A DNA stretch of 64,000 nt from Mercurialis annua. Lineage: Eukaryota > Streptophyta > Magnoliopsida > Malpighiales > Euphorbiaceae. A model generated the notes under the pieces. The model was not told where the DNA came from and made no database searches. It worked only from the letters and a program-made list of their open reading frames with translations. The DNA is taken from NCBI RefSeq assembly GCF_937616625.2, contig NC_065570.1:6520001-6584000 (forward strand), read 5' to 3'. Shown one piece after another: positions 45,320 through 57,640 of this stretch; position 1 is the first letter of the stretch; each line of letters starts with the position of its first letter. The position numbers and the translations under genes are program-made.

Positions 45320-45600
45320 AGAGTAATTTGCATATAAATACAAACTTAAATCTTCATAGTGATTTAAGCATATTTTTAAAAAAATTTATAAAAAATGGTT
45401 CAATTTTTTAGAACTAAAATATTTTTTTTTTCAGCAAACGATGTTATCTTGGAGGATTTAATGACTCAAAAGGCAAAATAATAACTTTGGGTTGTAAAAT
45501 GTCAAAAAAAATAAAAACTTGGGCTTTTATGCTAGATTTTAAACGTTGTGTTTAAATCATTATATGCAAAAGATTAAAAAAAAAATATGCAAATAACTCT
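45320..45600. mobile_element. MITE, pair member of 21144-21448
   Basis: AGAGTAATTTGCATAT at the left and ATATGCAAATAACTCT at the right are inverted repeats. The interior (CAGCAAACGATGTTATCTTGG, TTTAATGAC, AAAATGTCAAAAAAA) parallels 21144-21448. No target duplication could be fixed. Confidence 0.65.
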
Positions 45601-45779
45601 TTAAGATAATAATCTGCAAATACAATTTGTGACAAATAATTTCTTTTAATTACGTAAATATATATAAATCCACCGAGATGATTCCTTTTTTTTTAATTTT
45701 TAACATTGCATTGATTGATTATTATCATGAATTGTATAGTTTTTTCCTAATTTTTTATCATACTCTTATTTAATGTGGG

Positions 45780-45928
45780 TTCATTTTAATTTACTTATAG
45801 ATAGTGGATTTTTAATAGGGGTAGAATAGAAAAATTGAGTTTAAAAATTGTTATTTTTTAAAAGTGGATAAAAAAATTGAGATAAAAAAATTCATCAAGT
45901 AGACAACTCTATTGGGACGGAGGGAGTA
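45780..45928. mobile_element. Stowaway-like MITE terminus
   Basis: TTGGGACGGAGGGAGTA at 45912-45928 is the classic Stowaway right end plus the TA target. The matching CTCCCTCCGTCC end is not found upstream, so the element is truncated and its left limit is a guess. Confidence 0.65.
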
Positions 45929-47076
45929 TAAGATAATATTATCGACATATATATTTCACTCAATGATTGTATTCAGCCACATGTAATATCTTATTATCAT
46001 TTAACCAGTCTTAATTTTAATTACCTTTTATATATCCGAACAATTTTATTCTAATTTTCATGCAGAAAAGCATATTCACTTTTATATTGAAAGATAAATA
46101 AAGTTTCATTAAAAAAACACTCATAATAATTAATTAAAGTATTCATAAATAAAAAAAATAAAAAACTTAAAATTAAAATTATTTCTAGTTAAATAGTTCC
46201 ATATTTGTTGTTTTAACCTCTCGGTCTATTCTTTAAATTGAACTCCTTTCAATCGTGATGATCAATACTCAAAAATGAAAATAATTAAATTTTTATTATG
46301 TTTGAAATAAAAATTACTATAAAGAGAATAATTGAATATAAAATAGATAATAAAATTAAAACTCTCTATCATCAATGATATAAAAAATATCAATTAATGA
46401 TAGCTAAGAAAATAAAATTAAAGAGAATATTGTAACTGGTAAGAGTTTTTTTTGAGAGAATAGAACAATAAAATAAGTGATAAATACTTTTCGTTAATGG
46501 TAAAATAAATAAATTATGAAAATAATTCTATAAATTTAGAGTTTTTTTTAAATATATTATATATTCTATTCATAACATGCATTGATACGACCATATATAA
46601 AACTGATAGAGTAAAATGGACGACTATTTCTATACCGTTAGTTATCAATTGTCTTCATTTTTAAAAAAAATTAATATTATTTTTAGTCATTATATTTTGT
46701 TTCCTTCTTCCGTAATTTATCATTTGTTCTCTTCTTATTTAATTGTTAGATTTTTTTTTTAAATCTATGAATTAGATAGATAGGATCAAGTTTACAAATT
46801 GATGAAAGTCATATTAACAAAATCTAACCATATGAACTTTTACGATGCAAACCAAAGACAAAATAAAAAATACTCATGAAGCTTATAGAAAACAAACAAA
46901 AATTAATCGAAAGAGAAGAGTTTAAGCCGGAATCGCTAAACCTAACACTTGAAAATTTCACTGAAACAGTAGAGAAAATAACACCGTACAGTGTACTCTC
47001 TTAATGTATGATTTCTTTATTTTTAACAGGCATGTATGTCAAAAAAAAAACAGCCATGTTATGAACTTTTTTTTTT
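45929..47076. other. AT-rich intergenic DNA, no gene seen
   Basis: No gene, RNA gene or repeat boundary recognised. Confidence 0.5.
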
Positions 47077-47451
47077 AGGCCTAATTACTTAAAAAAATCC
47101 CACCTTATAACATTTTTTCGTTTATACCCTCATGTAGGAAAAAGTTCATTTGTACCTTTTTTTTTTATTTTTCGTTTTCATCTCTACTCTAAAATTTACT
47201 TTTTTTGATAATTAAATTAATTAAAGGATAAAAACATTATAAATGATTAATAATATTAATGTTTAATTAGAATAAAAGCTAAATATAAAGGATAATTTTG
47301 AATATTTCTCAAATGAAAAGAGGTTAAATTAGCTCTTTAGGGTAGAGATGAAAATAAAAAATTAAAAAAAGGGTACAAATGAACTTTTTTCTAGGTCAGG
47401 GTATAAACGAAAAAATGTTATAAGGTGGGATTTTTTTAAATAATTAGGCCT
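47077..47451. mobile_element. Fold-back MITE with AGGCCTAATTA ends
   Basis: A 375-bp element with ~75-bp arms: TCCCACCTTATAACATTTTTT and its complement AAAAAATGTTATAAGGTGGGA, then GTTTATACCC / GGGTATAAAC and GTTCATTTGTACC / GGGTACAAATGAAC. The flanks are T-runs, which hides any target duplication. Confidence 0.82.
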
Positions 47452-47630
47452 TTTTTTAATTAAAACTAGACCTACTTTAATTATTAGCGGGATTAGCGGA
47501 AAGTTAATTATTATTATTAGCCATTTTTTAAACAAACAACACAGTTTGAGAGAGTTTCATACACAATTCTTAGAGCTCCTTCATGTCCATGTTATGAATT
47601 TGGTTAGCTAAAATTCGTATCATAAAAATA

Positions 47631-47938
47631 AGGCCAAATAATTAAAAAAGGTTAATTTTTTTTTGAAAGTTCATAAAAATATAAATCTTTTAATTTTATT
47701 CATTTTGTCCTCAACGCATGATTTTGTTTCAATTTTATCCAATTATATAATTTTACTCATGTGGCGTCTACGTGGCGCTAATGTGGTATGTCTCAAATCA
47801 ATGCCACACTAACAAAATTGTATAGTTGGACAAAATTGAAATGAAATCATGCATTTTAAAATAAATTAGATAAAATTAAAATGTTTGAATTTTTATAAAC
47901 TTTTGTAAAATGTTTGGTCTTTTTTGGTCATTTGACCT
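47631..47938. mobile_element. Fold-back MITE with AGGCCAAATAA ends
   Basis: A 308-bp element with inverted ends AGGCCAAATAATTAAAAAAG and CTTTTTTGGTCATTTGACCT. It is flanked by AAAAATA on both sides, possibly the target duplication. The terminal AGGCC is shared with the neighbour at 47077, but the arms differ. Confidence 0.68.
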
Positions 47939-48810
47939 AAAAATAAAATTAAAAACAATATATTTCGTAACTGTTTTTTTTTTTGAACAGAAATATTTCG
48001 TAACTGTTCCATCTTTAAAGTTGAATTGATGCTAAATCACGAAATAAATTACTTTATTTTAATAGTTCGTGCATGAAAATGAGAAAATTTAAATTACGTG
48101 ATTAAAATGAAAAAACGTATAAAGTTGGTGAATTTTTATCATATTAACTTTTTTAATTATTATTAATCTTTTTAATTATTTAATTTTCTACATAATCTAT
48201 ACACTATTAATTTATTACCGAATGACATGACATAACAATTACTCCATATTGTATAATGTTTTAGATATTATTGATGTCCCAAATTCAATAGCAAACGGAT
48301 GAATTTAACCTTCAATATAAATTAATGCACACGGCATACCGTATGCGGTCCCCCGCATGCACACCGCACTATGCCAATTTCATGCCTGCACATTCAACAC
48401 GGTTTTCTTTGAAAATCAAAATGTTTCATGTGAAAAAACAGTAAATAAAATAATAATATCACATTTAAAATACTAATAATACATGCATTTTATTTTCATT
48501 GATGTGATTTTTTTTGTATATATTATAATTTTTTAATATTTATATTTGAAATAAATATAAATTTATTAATTATGTGTCATCATATTAAATAAAGTGAAAA
48601 AAAAATATTGAGTTAAAAATAATTATTCTACTTAAATTGACGATGTAATTTCTTAAACTTTTACATAATATAATGCATGATATATTATGCACACTCTATC
48701 CTCTATATTTGGAGTTCAAATCTTAATTTCACTTTTTCTATTATTTTAAAAAAAATTGGATTATGCTAGTCCACAAAAATAATATAAGAAGTTTATTTTG
48801 TTTTTGTTTT
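47939..48810. other. AT-rich intergenic DNA, no gene seen
   Basis: A short GC-richer palindromic patch (CGGCATACCGTATGCGG, near 48331-48347) is the only notable feature. No gene. Confidence 0.45.
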
Positions 48811-49177
48811 GGCTTAACCACCAAAAAAAAAACCCCACCTTTTAACCCTTTTTCAGTTGCACTCTGACGTTACAATTTTGTCAGCTGCACCTTAATCCGC
48901 ACCTTTAGGTTTCAATTTCACCATCAAAATCAAATTGAACTCTTTTTCACTCGGAAAAAAATCATAAAAACCTACTCGTTTGAACTCTTTTCCACATAAA
49001 AATTTAAAAATGAATGACTTATTTTAACTTTTTCCAATTGAAGAAGAGATCAATTTAGTACTTGAGGGTGGAATTGAAAACCAAATGTGCGAATTAGGGT
49101 GCAGCTGATAAAATTGCAACGTCAGGGTGCATTTGAAAAGGGGCTAAAAGGTGGGGTTTTTTTTTGGTGATTAAGTC
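48811..49177. mobile_element. Fold-back MITE with GGCTTAACCACC ends
   Basis: GGCTTAACCACC, poly-A, CCCCACCTTTTAACCC at the left is mirrored by GGGGCTAAAAGGTGGGG, poly-T, GGTGATTAAGTC at the right. Inner arms GACGTTACAATTTTGTCAGC and GCTGATAAAATTGCAACGTC also pair. About 367 bp, no coding capacity. Confidence 0.8.
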
Positions 49178-49285
49178 TTTTATTTTTGTGTGTCCAAAAT
49201 GTGAGAACAACTTTAAAGAAAAAGTCAAATATCATTTAATGGTAACTTGAAAAATTACGATTTCTTGATGCAAAGTTTACATTTT

Positions 49286-51862
49286 TGTTACGACCCAATT
49301 TCATGGATCGCGACCGGGCTAAGATATGGATATGGTTGTACCAAAACCTGTAACTAGTCTTGCAGATAACCAACAAATACATAAACCTGCAAGAAAACCA
49401 ATGTTCGGGGGCAACTGAGACTTCAACCTAATTCTAGCAGTTCATAATACACAACATTTATTAATAAGTGCTCAGCCAACTCTGAGTCTTATACATGGCA
49501 AAAGTACATATTAACACAAGTCAATAAAGAATGCCAATACAGCAATAATCCATTTAATAAGTTTATAACAAGTATTGGACATATAAGACTTTTAATTACT
49601 ACTGCGGTTTAAGAATAAAATCAGTTTTAATAACTTTATTAAATAAAGTAAAACCTCCGAGAAAATAAAGAATCGGAGAGCAGCTGACTCGCTCAAATCC
49701 CTGGAAAAATTGGGAAAATAACGGAGTCAGATATACTGAGATGAGTTCATACCACTATTTACATTTATCAAGTGGAAAACCTTTAAAACCGTTTAAAACA
49801 TTTAATATAAACATTACGTATAATAGTTGGAACCCTAATCCACAATATTAAATATATCCACAATCCAATAGGCCTGGTCCCGAGAGCTGAGCTACACCGA
49901 GTTACCACCGACCACTCTTAATTCATAACCAGAGTCTCAAGAGCTGAGCTACACCGAGTTACTCTACTGGTCCCGAGAGCTATGCTCACACCGAGTTACC
50001 ACCACATATCACATACCTTTTCTAGATTAATACCGGTATGCACGCAGTCCTAATGATGCCCATTAGGTAGCATGTTCCAACTAAGAGTCATAATATAAAA
50101 ACAGTTCGAAATATACATACAGTATATATTTAATATTAAAATAACAATTTACTTAATAAAGCGGTAAATAGCGAATATAAACTCACTGCTTGCTAATCCA
50201 CGTGAAAACTACTGGCAAGTAACCTAAACTCGGTTCGCCTCAAAAGCACGAACAGTTGACGAGTATAAACACAAATAAATAATTATTAAAATGACTCTAA
50301 CTCTACAGAGTACTAGACACCACATAGGACTAGCACAAACAACAAGTCAATGTAAACCAATCCAGAGTAAACACAATACTCAGATAATTAACAAATCATA
50401 AACAAGCCAAGTCTATTGAGTTCCCGCTTACAAATCCATTTCGTAAAATATTATTTAAATAATTATTAAATAATAAATCAAGTACTTTCTAAATAGTAGG
50501 TTAGCCGAGTTACCGATAACTACCAAGCTAACCTCACATGTCGGGTGACCCAAGTCTAACCCGACCCAACCATTTTATCAAAATATAAACCACGGTTTAT
50601 AATTCCAGTAATAATAATTTGATAAAATAATAAATCATAATTGAAAATGGAATTCAATATCTTCAAATAAAAGTAACCATTAGTTACCGACAATCACTTA
50701 ATTAAATTAAGTTAAAAAAACGTTTTAAAGTCAAAAAGTAACTTTAGCCAAGATGGCACACCAAGCCAATAATTTCAAAACAATAATTACCCAAGTAATT
50801 ATTCGATTTAATATTTAATGTTTTCAAATATAATTAACACGATCCAATTATAATCCAAACAAACTTTATTTCAGATTTGAATAGGTAGTTTAGAAATCAA
50901 GACAAGGATCAAAGCAATCAAGCACGATTCACTTATCAAAACCCAAGCACTGTAACAAATGAATTGAGGAATCCCAATAGTCATATCGTATTTCTCATAC
51001 TAAACAGTAACCAACTCATCATAGTATGATTTCATACAAACTAATGAACTGCAACACTTAACAGTAATGGTATCAACCAACAATGGCAGCCACAACACAT
51101 AGATTCGAACAGCGAATCCTAAACGGATAGCACACGACAACCACAACCTAAGCCATACACATACTGTCTAAGAATAAAAGATCATTCACGTAATCTACGG
51201 CAGCAAACAAGGAAACAGTAATGGCAGCCAACGTACAAAGACATAATTCAACGTAAAAATTGATAGGTTTGACGTACCGTTCGAAGGTAGTAACGCTATA
51301 AGATTCCGGAGATGATACGTATCAGATTTAACGTGATAACAACGCCTACACACATAAGGGACCAAGCCCACAAGCAATTTAGAAATCGGCAGCAATGTTA
51401 ATTCTAAACGATGAACCGAACGGCGCTTAAACGGAAAGATTGAACGTACCGAATTGAGATTTACAACGTCCAAGGATTTGAGAACGAAATGGGTTGATGT
51501 AATGATGAGTACATACTCACAACGATGCTAAAACAATCAGAGAATAATGAATCACGAATCGAGAACGAAGTAACGAATGAATAACAATAAAAGGGATGCA
51601 AATAACTTACCGTATTCAAAGCCGTAGCGAAGGGAAGAGGAGATTATGATCTCAGAGTGTTTAAGAGTGTCATGTTAGAGTTTGGATTGTAATGATGTGC
51701 ATACATACTTATAGATATATATATAAACATGTAGACGTACATGTATTATAGTTAATAATCATATACATATTATTATTATAAAGTTTAAAGGACCCAATTA
51801 AGATGATATTATTTTATATAGGGTCAAAGTCATCTAAAATAAAGTGCGGGGATTAATTTATA
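49286..51862 (-). mobile_element. Ty3/gypsy LTR (solo or 3' LTR), cut on the right by a Copia-type element
   Basis: Begins TGTTACGACCC on the plus strand, homologous through CCAATTTCATG, GGTTGTACCAAAACC and the following ~60 bp to the U5 end of the LTR at 11396. It therefore reads on the minus strand. About 600 bp in lie three repeats with the shared flank ACCGAGTTAC (49880-50010) and a hairpin at 50049-50067. Its U3 end is not reached: at 51863-51865 a Copia-type LTR begins, and the rest may lie outside the window. Whether it is solo therefore cannot be told. A short minus frame at 51195-51473 is not convincing. Confidence 0.72.
49880..50067 (-). repeat. Hairpin repeats in the LTR, counterpart of 11965-12105
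   Basis: Three copies share AGAGCT...ACACCGAGTTAC; the loops differ (AGC-TGA-GCT twice, GAGC-TAT-GCTC once). Then CCTAATG-ATGCC-CATTAGG (50049-50067) follows TACCGGTATGCACGCAGT and precedes TAGCATG. The same flanks surround the different stem CTCGATA/TATCGAG at 12086-12105. Confidence 0.75.
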
Positions 51863-51872
51863 TGTGTAGAAT

Positions 51873-54800
51873 TGTCACGACCCGAAATCTCGAGTCGAGA
51901 CCGGCGCTAGGGAATGGGAGTGGTTGCTCCGAAACCCGTAGCAAGCCTGAAAAACACTATAAATTTTTTGCTTTGAAAATAGAAATGTATGAAACATTTA
52001 TTAAATAACTGATGGGACAAAACATCAGAGTTTAAATGCGCTTTAAAACATTTGATTACAATAAGACTATACTAATCTACTGCGGACAACTAGAACTTAA
52101 AACCTTCTTTACAGTCTTTTATCAAGGTAGACTTCCGAGAAATAAACGTTCGGAAGCCTTCATCAAATTCGGACCAGCTTTCCTGAAAAATAATTCCACA
52201 ACGTGGGTCAGATATACTGGTGAGTTCATGCCGTTACAAATAAATATTTCATAAAGTTAAAAACCGTTTTATATTTAAAATAACTTTATGTATTTCGAAA
52301 TCCTTTGAAAACATCTTTAAAACAATTGAAGCCTGAGCTCACACATAACATATTTCAATCAAGACTTCAATATCAAAGAATCTCAACCATATACGTTGAC
52401 CTTTAAATTAAACCACATTTCTTAAATTCGTCCATCTACATTGATGGCGAAACTTATCAACACATCATACATGCATAATCTTATGGGACCGATAGCACAG
52501 CCAACCGATCAACCATATCCACAACATACATAAATCTTAAGGGACCGATAGCACAGCCAACCGATCAACCTTATTCACCTAAGACCGATAGCACAGCCAA
52601 CCGATCTAATACACACCCACACTCACAATATTATGGGACCGATAGCACAGCCAACCGATCAACCATATTCACCTGACATCGATAGCGAAGCCAACCGATG
52701 TAACACACACACATTCCTGACATCGATAGCGAAGCCAACCGATGTAACACACACACATAAACTGACATCGATAGCGAAGCCAACCGATGTAACACACACA
52801 CAAAAATATTATGGGACCGATAGCGAAGCCAACCGATCAACCATAATCACCTGACATCGATAGCGAAGCCAACCGATGTAACACACACACATAAACTGAC
52901 ATCGATAGCGAAGCCAACCGATGTAACACACACACAAAAATATTATGGGACCGATAGCGAAGCCAACCGATCAACCATAATCACCTGACATCGATAGCGA
53001 AGCCAACCGATGTAACACACACACATAAATATTATGGGACCGATAGCGAAGCCAACCGATCAACCATAATCACCTGACATCGATAGCGAAGCCAACCGAT
53101 GTAACACACACACATTCCTGACATCGATAGCACAGCCAACCGATGTAACACACACACACAATCCTGACATCGATAGCACAGCCAACCGATGTAACACACA
53201 TTCAAGCATAAGCAATTGCATGATAATTTTAAAAACTATGTGTGTACCTTTCTATATCAAAATAATATATACATATAGTATATACATAAAACATACATCC
53301 ATACAAGGCATGTAAACATATAACACCGCAACACATTTATCACATAGTATATTAAAATAGGAGACTTTACGAATACCGAAATGTAAAAACATGTACTCAC
53401 AGAAACCGTTTAACTACGGTATTACTCCGTCAATGCTCCTTTAAACAACTCCGTTAATTTCCTTGGTCCTCCGACTCGATAGCTCGACAACTTGTCGAAT
53501 CTAGTTAGGATCAAAATATTAATTCTCTTAATTAATAAAATCCTACTGTGGAATTAACTCTATACCATCTTAATTTAATTTAATTAATTAATTCTAACCT
53601 CCAAATACTTGCTTATTTAATAAGTTCATAACTTATTTTATTCATGTAATTTTTTCTTTACTTATCTCTTTTTACACATAAAACCATTTTTCAGAAATAT
53701 TCATTTGAATATTTCATTTTTCATAAATATACTTTATTATATAAAATATATTTCTTTATATCAAATAATACTTTCCACTTTAAGGTTATTTATTTAAATC
53801 TATTAAAACAGCCCCATATTAGCTTAAATTCCATTTTCGGTCAAAATACCAAAATACCCTCAAACTTTTCAAAATTGACCGTTTAGGTCCTTTCGTAAAT
53901 CAATAAATTTTAATATCGACAAAATTACTTAAAATACCCAAAATCATTTTACCTCAGATTATTAACAAATATAATCTGGAAATATTGGCTAACATACCAT
54001 GTAGCCCTTCAACTTTGGAAAAATACAATTTAACCCCAAAACTCTAGTTTTCGGCAAAAACATTCAAATCTTCCAAAAATCATTAAAATCATTTATAATT
54101 CTAAAAATCATTTCACATCATATTATATACATCAATAATCTGGAATTATGGTTAAGTTACAGGTTGGTCCTTTATTTTTATAAAAATTATATTTTAACCC
54201 CTAAACTTTAAATTTTGACAATCAAGTCCAAACCCAACCAAATTCAATAAATCATCAACTCTCAAACTCAGAATCCTATTTATGTTTTGATCACTCCGGT
54301 CATTAAATTCCGGTCACCGGATTCCGGTCAAGCTCCGATGAACTTTAAAACCGTTAAAACGTTCAAAAATCATTTTTACACAATTTTAATCACCCAAAAA
54401 TCTACCAATACATATTTATTTTAATTATCATATTAAAACAGCAGCCCCAAAATTAAAATAAATTATTTTTTCATAATTTTAACAATTTTAACAATTTAAA
54501 ACCGTATAAACAATTAATAATTAAAACCGATTATTAATCCGTCAAAACACCTCAACTAAATCAATTAAATTCCATAAATAATCAACATATATATTTCATA
54601 CATTTTTCATGAATAATTTCTGTCCAGAAATTAAAATGACGAAAATACCCTTTTTAAACAATTTTTACCGAATAAACAATTATCAAAAATTAAACTCGAT
54701 TAACAAACCATTAAAAATTCACCATTAAACATTTATTCACCATCAACCCAACATCTAACTCAAACATAAACCAATTTATTTCCAGAAATTTAAAATCCAT

Positions 54801-55733
54801 TTATTTATCCTTTTTAAGCGATTTTTAAGCCTTTAAAACTATTAAAAATCGAACTCCAAACCATTAAATTAATACCCGAAATGTTTAACATTTTTAATCC
54901 ACAAAAATCACACTTTAAAGCATACATTAGTCTAATTAATTAGATCAGCCCAGAAATTAAAAATAATAATTTAATTTCACATAATAAAACCAATTAAAAC
55001 CGAAACCCATCAAACTAGCAATTAAAACCGATTATTTAAGCATCAAACCATAATTTTTAGCAACCTAAGCATGTATCTAAAGCTCAAATAAAATCAGAAA
55101 ATAAAAGTTAAGATTTGAGCTTTGAAATTCACCTTGATCCAACATGCAAAGATAGATTAACGATCTACGGAAAATGCTCAACGTTTTTCGTTAAGAAACT
55201 TTTGTGAGTAAAGTTAAAAATCTAGGACTTGTGTTTTATTTTTTTATTTGAGAGCTTAGGCACCCACACAACAATGGAGAATGAATTATGCTAGAGAAAT
55301 GAAGAAGGTGAGTAAGAAACTTGGGCATCAAGTTTGCTTATGGAAATGTCTAGATATTCTTTCATGTTTCATTTATTTACAAGTTTGCCATTATGGCATT
55401 CTTGTAAATAAATTGAACTCTAGGGGCAAAATAAACTCATGTTTCTCAAAAATTCAAAAACATTAAATCATAACATATGGGCTAAATTAAAATATTTTTG
55501 GGCCTTTAAAATAATTAAAATAATTATTTTGACGGTTTTTAGCGTAAAATCGCAAAATTCACATTTAACACATAAAATTGCCAAAAGTTAAACTTAAGGC
55601 AAAACACACACAAAATCACATTTTCACACTTATAAATTCATCTCGTGAATTTAATAACTATTTTCGAGGTCCTACTTAATAAAAATTAGACACGCACGAA
55701 AATAAATACTATCAAATAATACGGGGTATTACA
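51873..55733 (-). repeat. 3' LTR of the Gag-only element
   Basis: 3861 bp; on the minus strand TGTAATACCCCG...GGTCGTGACA. It contains the 16-copy hairpin array (52485-53195). It has six Ts near 51964 where the other LTR has seven. Confidence 0.93.
52485..53195 (-). repeat. Array of 16 hairpin repeats in the 3' LTR
   Basis: Sixteen units of about 40-55 bp share the core CGATAGCNNAGCCAACCGAT. Seven units have GGGAC...CGATC flanks and nine have GACAT...CGATGT flanks, partly alternating. In sense (minus) RNA the first kind pairs GAUCG with CGGUC (one G-U) and the second pairs ACAUCG with CGAUGU. An inner UGGC/GCUA stem closes a triloop in both. (CA)n spacers separate the units. Confidence 0.85.
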
Positions 55734-55747
55734 TTCTCCCCTCCTTA
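55734..55747 (-). promoter_or_regulatory. Polypurine tract of the Gag-only element
   Basis: Minus-strand AAGGAGGGGAGAA immediately precedes the 3' LTR. Confidence 0.8.
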
Positions 55748-56503
55748 AAATAATTCGTCCTCGAATTATAATATCACTTATATCTCAACATCTATTATCT
55801 AGGACTAATAGGGTGCTTTCCCTTATCCTATTCCTTTGTTTACATTACAGAGTCAATGTCTCAGCGTACTTACGTTAAAAACTTATCCTTTTAAAATCAC
55901 TTTTCTTTTCCACATGTAAATCCATGTCATAATTGTGCACCGGTGTGATGACTTCTCTCATCACCAAGAGTTGCAATGGCATTCCTCTTTTCTTTTCAAC
56001 ATACATAATGCACATGATGCATGTTCTAATAGTGAATACAATATGAATGTAGTGATGCAATCCTATTCGTGCCAATGCAATGCTTTCGTGATTCGTGTCC
56101 GGGCACAATTATGTGTTCATAAAACAACTCTTTTTCATTAAACACATTTGTTTTTACAAAACTGGCGCCTACGTAAGTTTCTGTAGACATAGAGCTCTGC
56201 AAAATTGCTTATTCCATGATTTTTCTATTTAAACTCTCTACTCTTTACTACACATCTAAAGGATCTAATCTTATTCCTTGGTTTCAGGCATAGCTTGCAA
56301 AACTAGCCCAAATATTCTTATTAATCCTTGATTGATTGAGGGAATTTCGCCACTATTTAACCTTTCAAGTTCGTACTTTCATTGCCTCAATCTTAATCGC
56401 GTATCGCGTTAGGTTGATCCGGTCTAGAAACCATTGTGTAAATAGACCTTGCTTGTTGAGGAAGTGGTTGGTCCACATTCTCTGTTGTATTCTGATGCGC
56501 GAA
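55748..56503 (-). other. Noncoding region where pol would be
   Basis: About 750 bp between the gag stop and the polypurine tract. A minus frame runs a short way past gag in another register (about 56365-56556), but no protease, reverse transcriptase or integrase motif is seen. An autonomous relative would have several kb here. Confidence 0.7.
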
Positions 56504-57640
56504 TTACGGGCATTCTCTCGCGTAATGACCCTGTTGGCCGCATGAAAAACATACATCCATAGTAGCTTGACAAATACCTAAATGTCTCCTTCCACATCGT
56601 TGACACATAGGATTTGCAAAATTAGAGCTTCCTTGCTCAAAATTTTGACTATCAATTTTACTTTTCTTACTCCTTTTTCCATGTCTACTCTTACTATGGG
56701 TTCGACCACGTCGTCGTACATTTTCTTCACTTATTTGCCTTGAAGTTTGGTTTCCATAACCAAAACGTTCATCTCTAACTTGGTTTGGTTGTGAGGGGTC
56801 AGGAATTTTACCAAATTGGATTAATGCGCTTTCCAGTTGTCTTGCGCTGTCGACAACTTGCACAAAATCCTTGTCTCTCTGAGTCAACAGTTCTATAAAC
56901 TGATGTCCTAATCCCTTCACAAACATGGTGTTTACTCTGACTTGATCTGTTATCAAGTCTGGAGCAAATCTGCTCAATCGATTAAACTCGGTAACATATT
57001 CTTGTACAGATCTGTTACCTCGAGTTAACGATAACAGTTTGTCCCGGTTGCCTTCAACTACCGCAAACGGTAAGAAGAAATCCTTATATCGGGTCACAAA
57101 CTCTGCCCATGTTATACGACCCATTATTGGTCCAATTACTTGTCGAAACCAATCCTTGGCTGGACCTTTCATCGACATCTCCATTAACAACATTGTCTGT
57201 CTTTCGTTAGCTTGAAGTCTACGAGCATTTTGCTCGACTTCTTCCAAAAAGTCTAACGCATCACTTGATCCATCAAACTCTTTTCGGCTCAGTTTTACGT
57301 ATGCTAACACCAGGTCTCTATCAGCATTTCTCTCTTCTCGCTGATGCTGGTGTTGCATCCACTGCCCTATCATTAACACACAACTTCGTATATCAATAAC
57401 TTCTGCTGCCAAATAATTTATATCAATATTGGGTTGTTGCGGCATTCCTTGTGCCTGCACATTCCCAGCTTGATATACTCTAGGTTCTTGTTGACCTCTA
57501 TTTTGTCCGCGGTCTCTATCTGCCTGTCGGACTGGGTCATACTCTCCTAAATTAATTTCGGCCTCCCTTCGGGCCTCGTTTACTCGTTGTGCCGCTGCAC
57601 GCGCTCGAGTGGTTCTTTGTTCAGCCATTCTAAGGCACAA
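56504..57640 (-). CDS. Gag protein of the Gag-only element
   Basis: 378 residues. The N-terminus is Arg/Ala/Gln-rich. About 105-245 is the retrotransposon gag domain (VKLSRKEFDGSSDALDFLEE, KGPAKDWFRQ, WAEFVTRYKDFFLP, VQEYVTEFNRLSRFAPDLI), which forms the virus-like particle. A basic stretch RRRGRTHSKSRHGKRSKKSK follows near 310-330. Two zinc knuckles are CQRCGRRHLGIC (346-357; spacing C-2-C-4-H-3-C) and CFSCGQQGHYARE (364 onward; C-2-C-4-H-4-C), which bind RNA. A stop falls directly after the second knuckle. In autonomous relatives the frame would run on into protease. The first Met is at 57640; MAEQR at 57628 is an equally good start. The intact frame suggests the protein is made. Confidence 0.93.
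   Translation of the reverse strand: MCLRMAEQRTTRARAAAQRVNEARREAEINLGEYDPVRQADRDRGQNRGQQEPRVYQAGNVQAQGMPQQPNIDINYLAAEVIDIRSCVLMIGQWMQHQHQREERNADRDLVLAYVKLSRKEFDGSSDALDFLEEVEQNARRLQANERQTMLLMEMSMKGPAKDWFRQVIGPIMGRITWAEFVTRYKDFFLPFAVVEGNRDKLLSLTRGNRSVQEYVTEFNRLSRFAPDLITDQVRVNTMFVKGLGHQFIELLTQRDKDFVQVVDSARQLESALIQFGKIPDPSQPNQVRDERFGYGNQTSRQISEENVRRRGRTHSKSRHGKRSKKSKIDSQNFEQGSSNFANPMCQRCGRRHLGICQATMDVCFSCGQQGHYARECP

Noticed and set aside
51195..51473. 92-codon minus-strand ORF
   Set aside because: It lies in the gypsy LTR and has no domain.
52485..53195. CRISPR-like appearance of regularly spaced repeats
   Set aside because: Spacers are simple (CA)n and shared between units, the array is duplicated in both LTRs, and the context is a plant retrotransposon.
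55281..55466. 61-codon ORF, repeated at 62040-62225
   Set aside because: It is duplicated only because it lies in both LTRs of the Gag-only element, and it is on the antisense strand.
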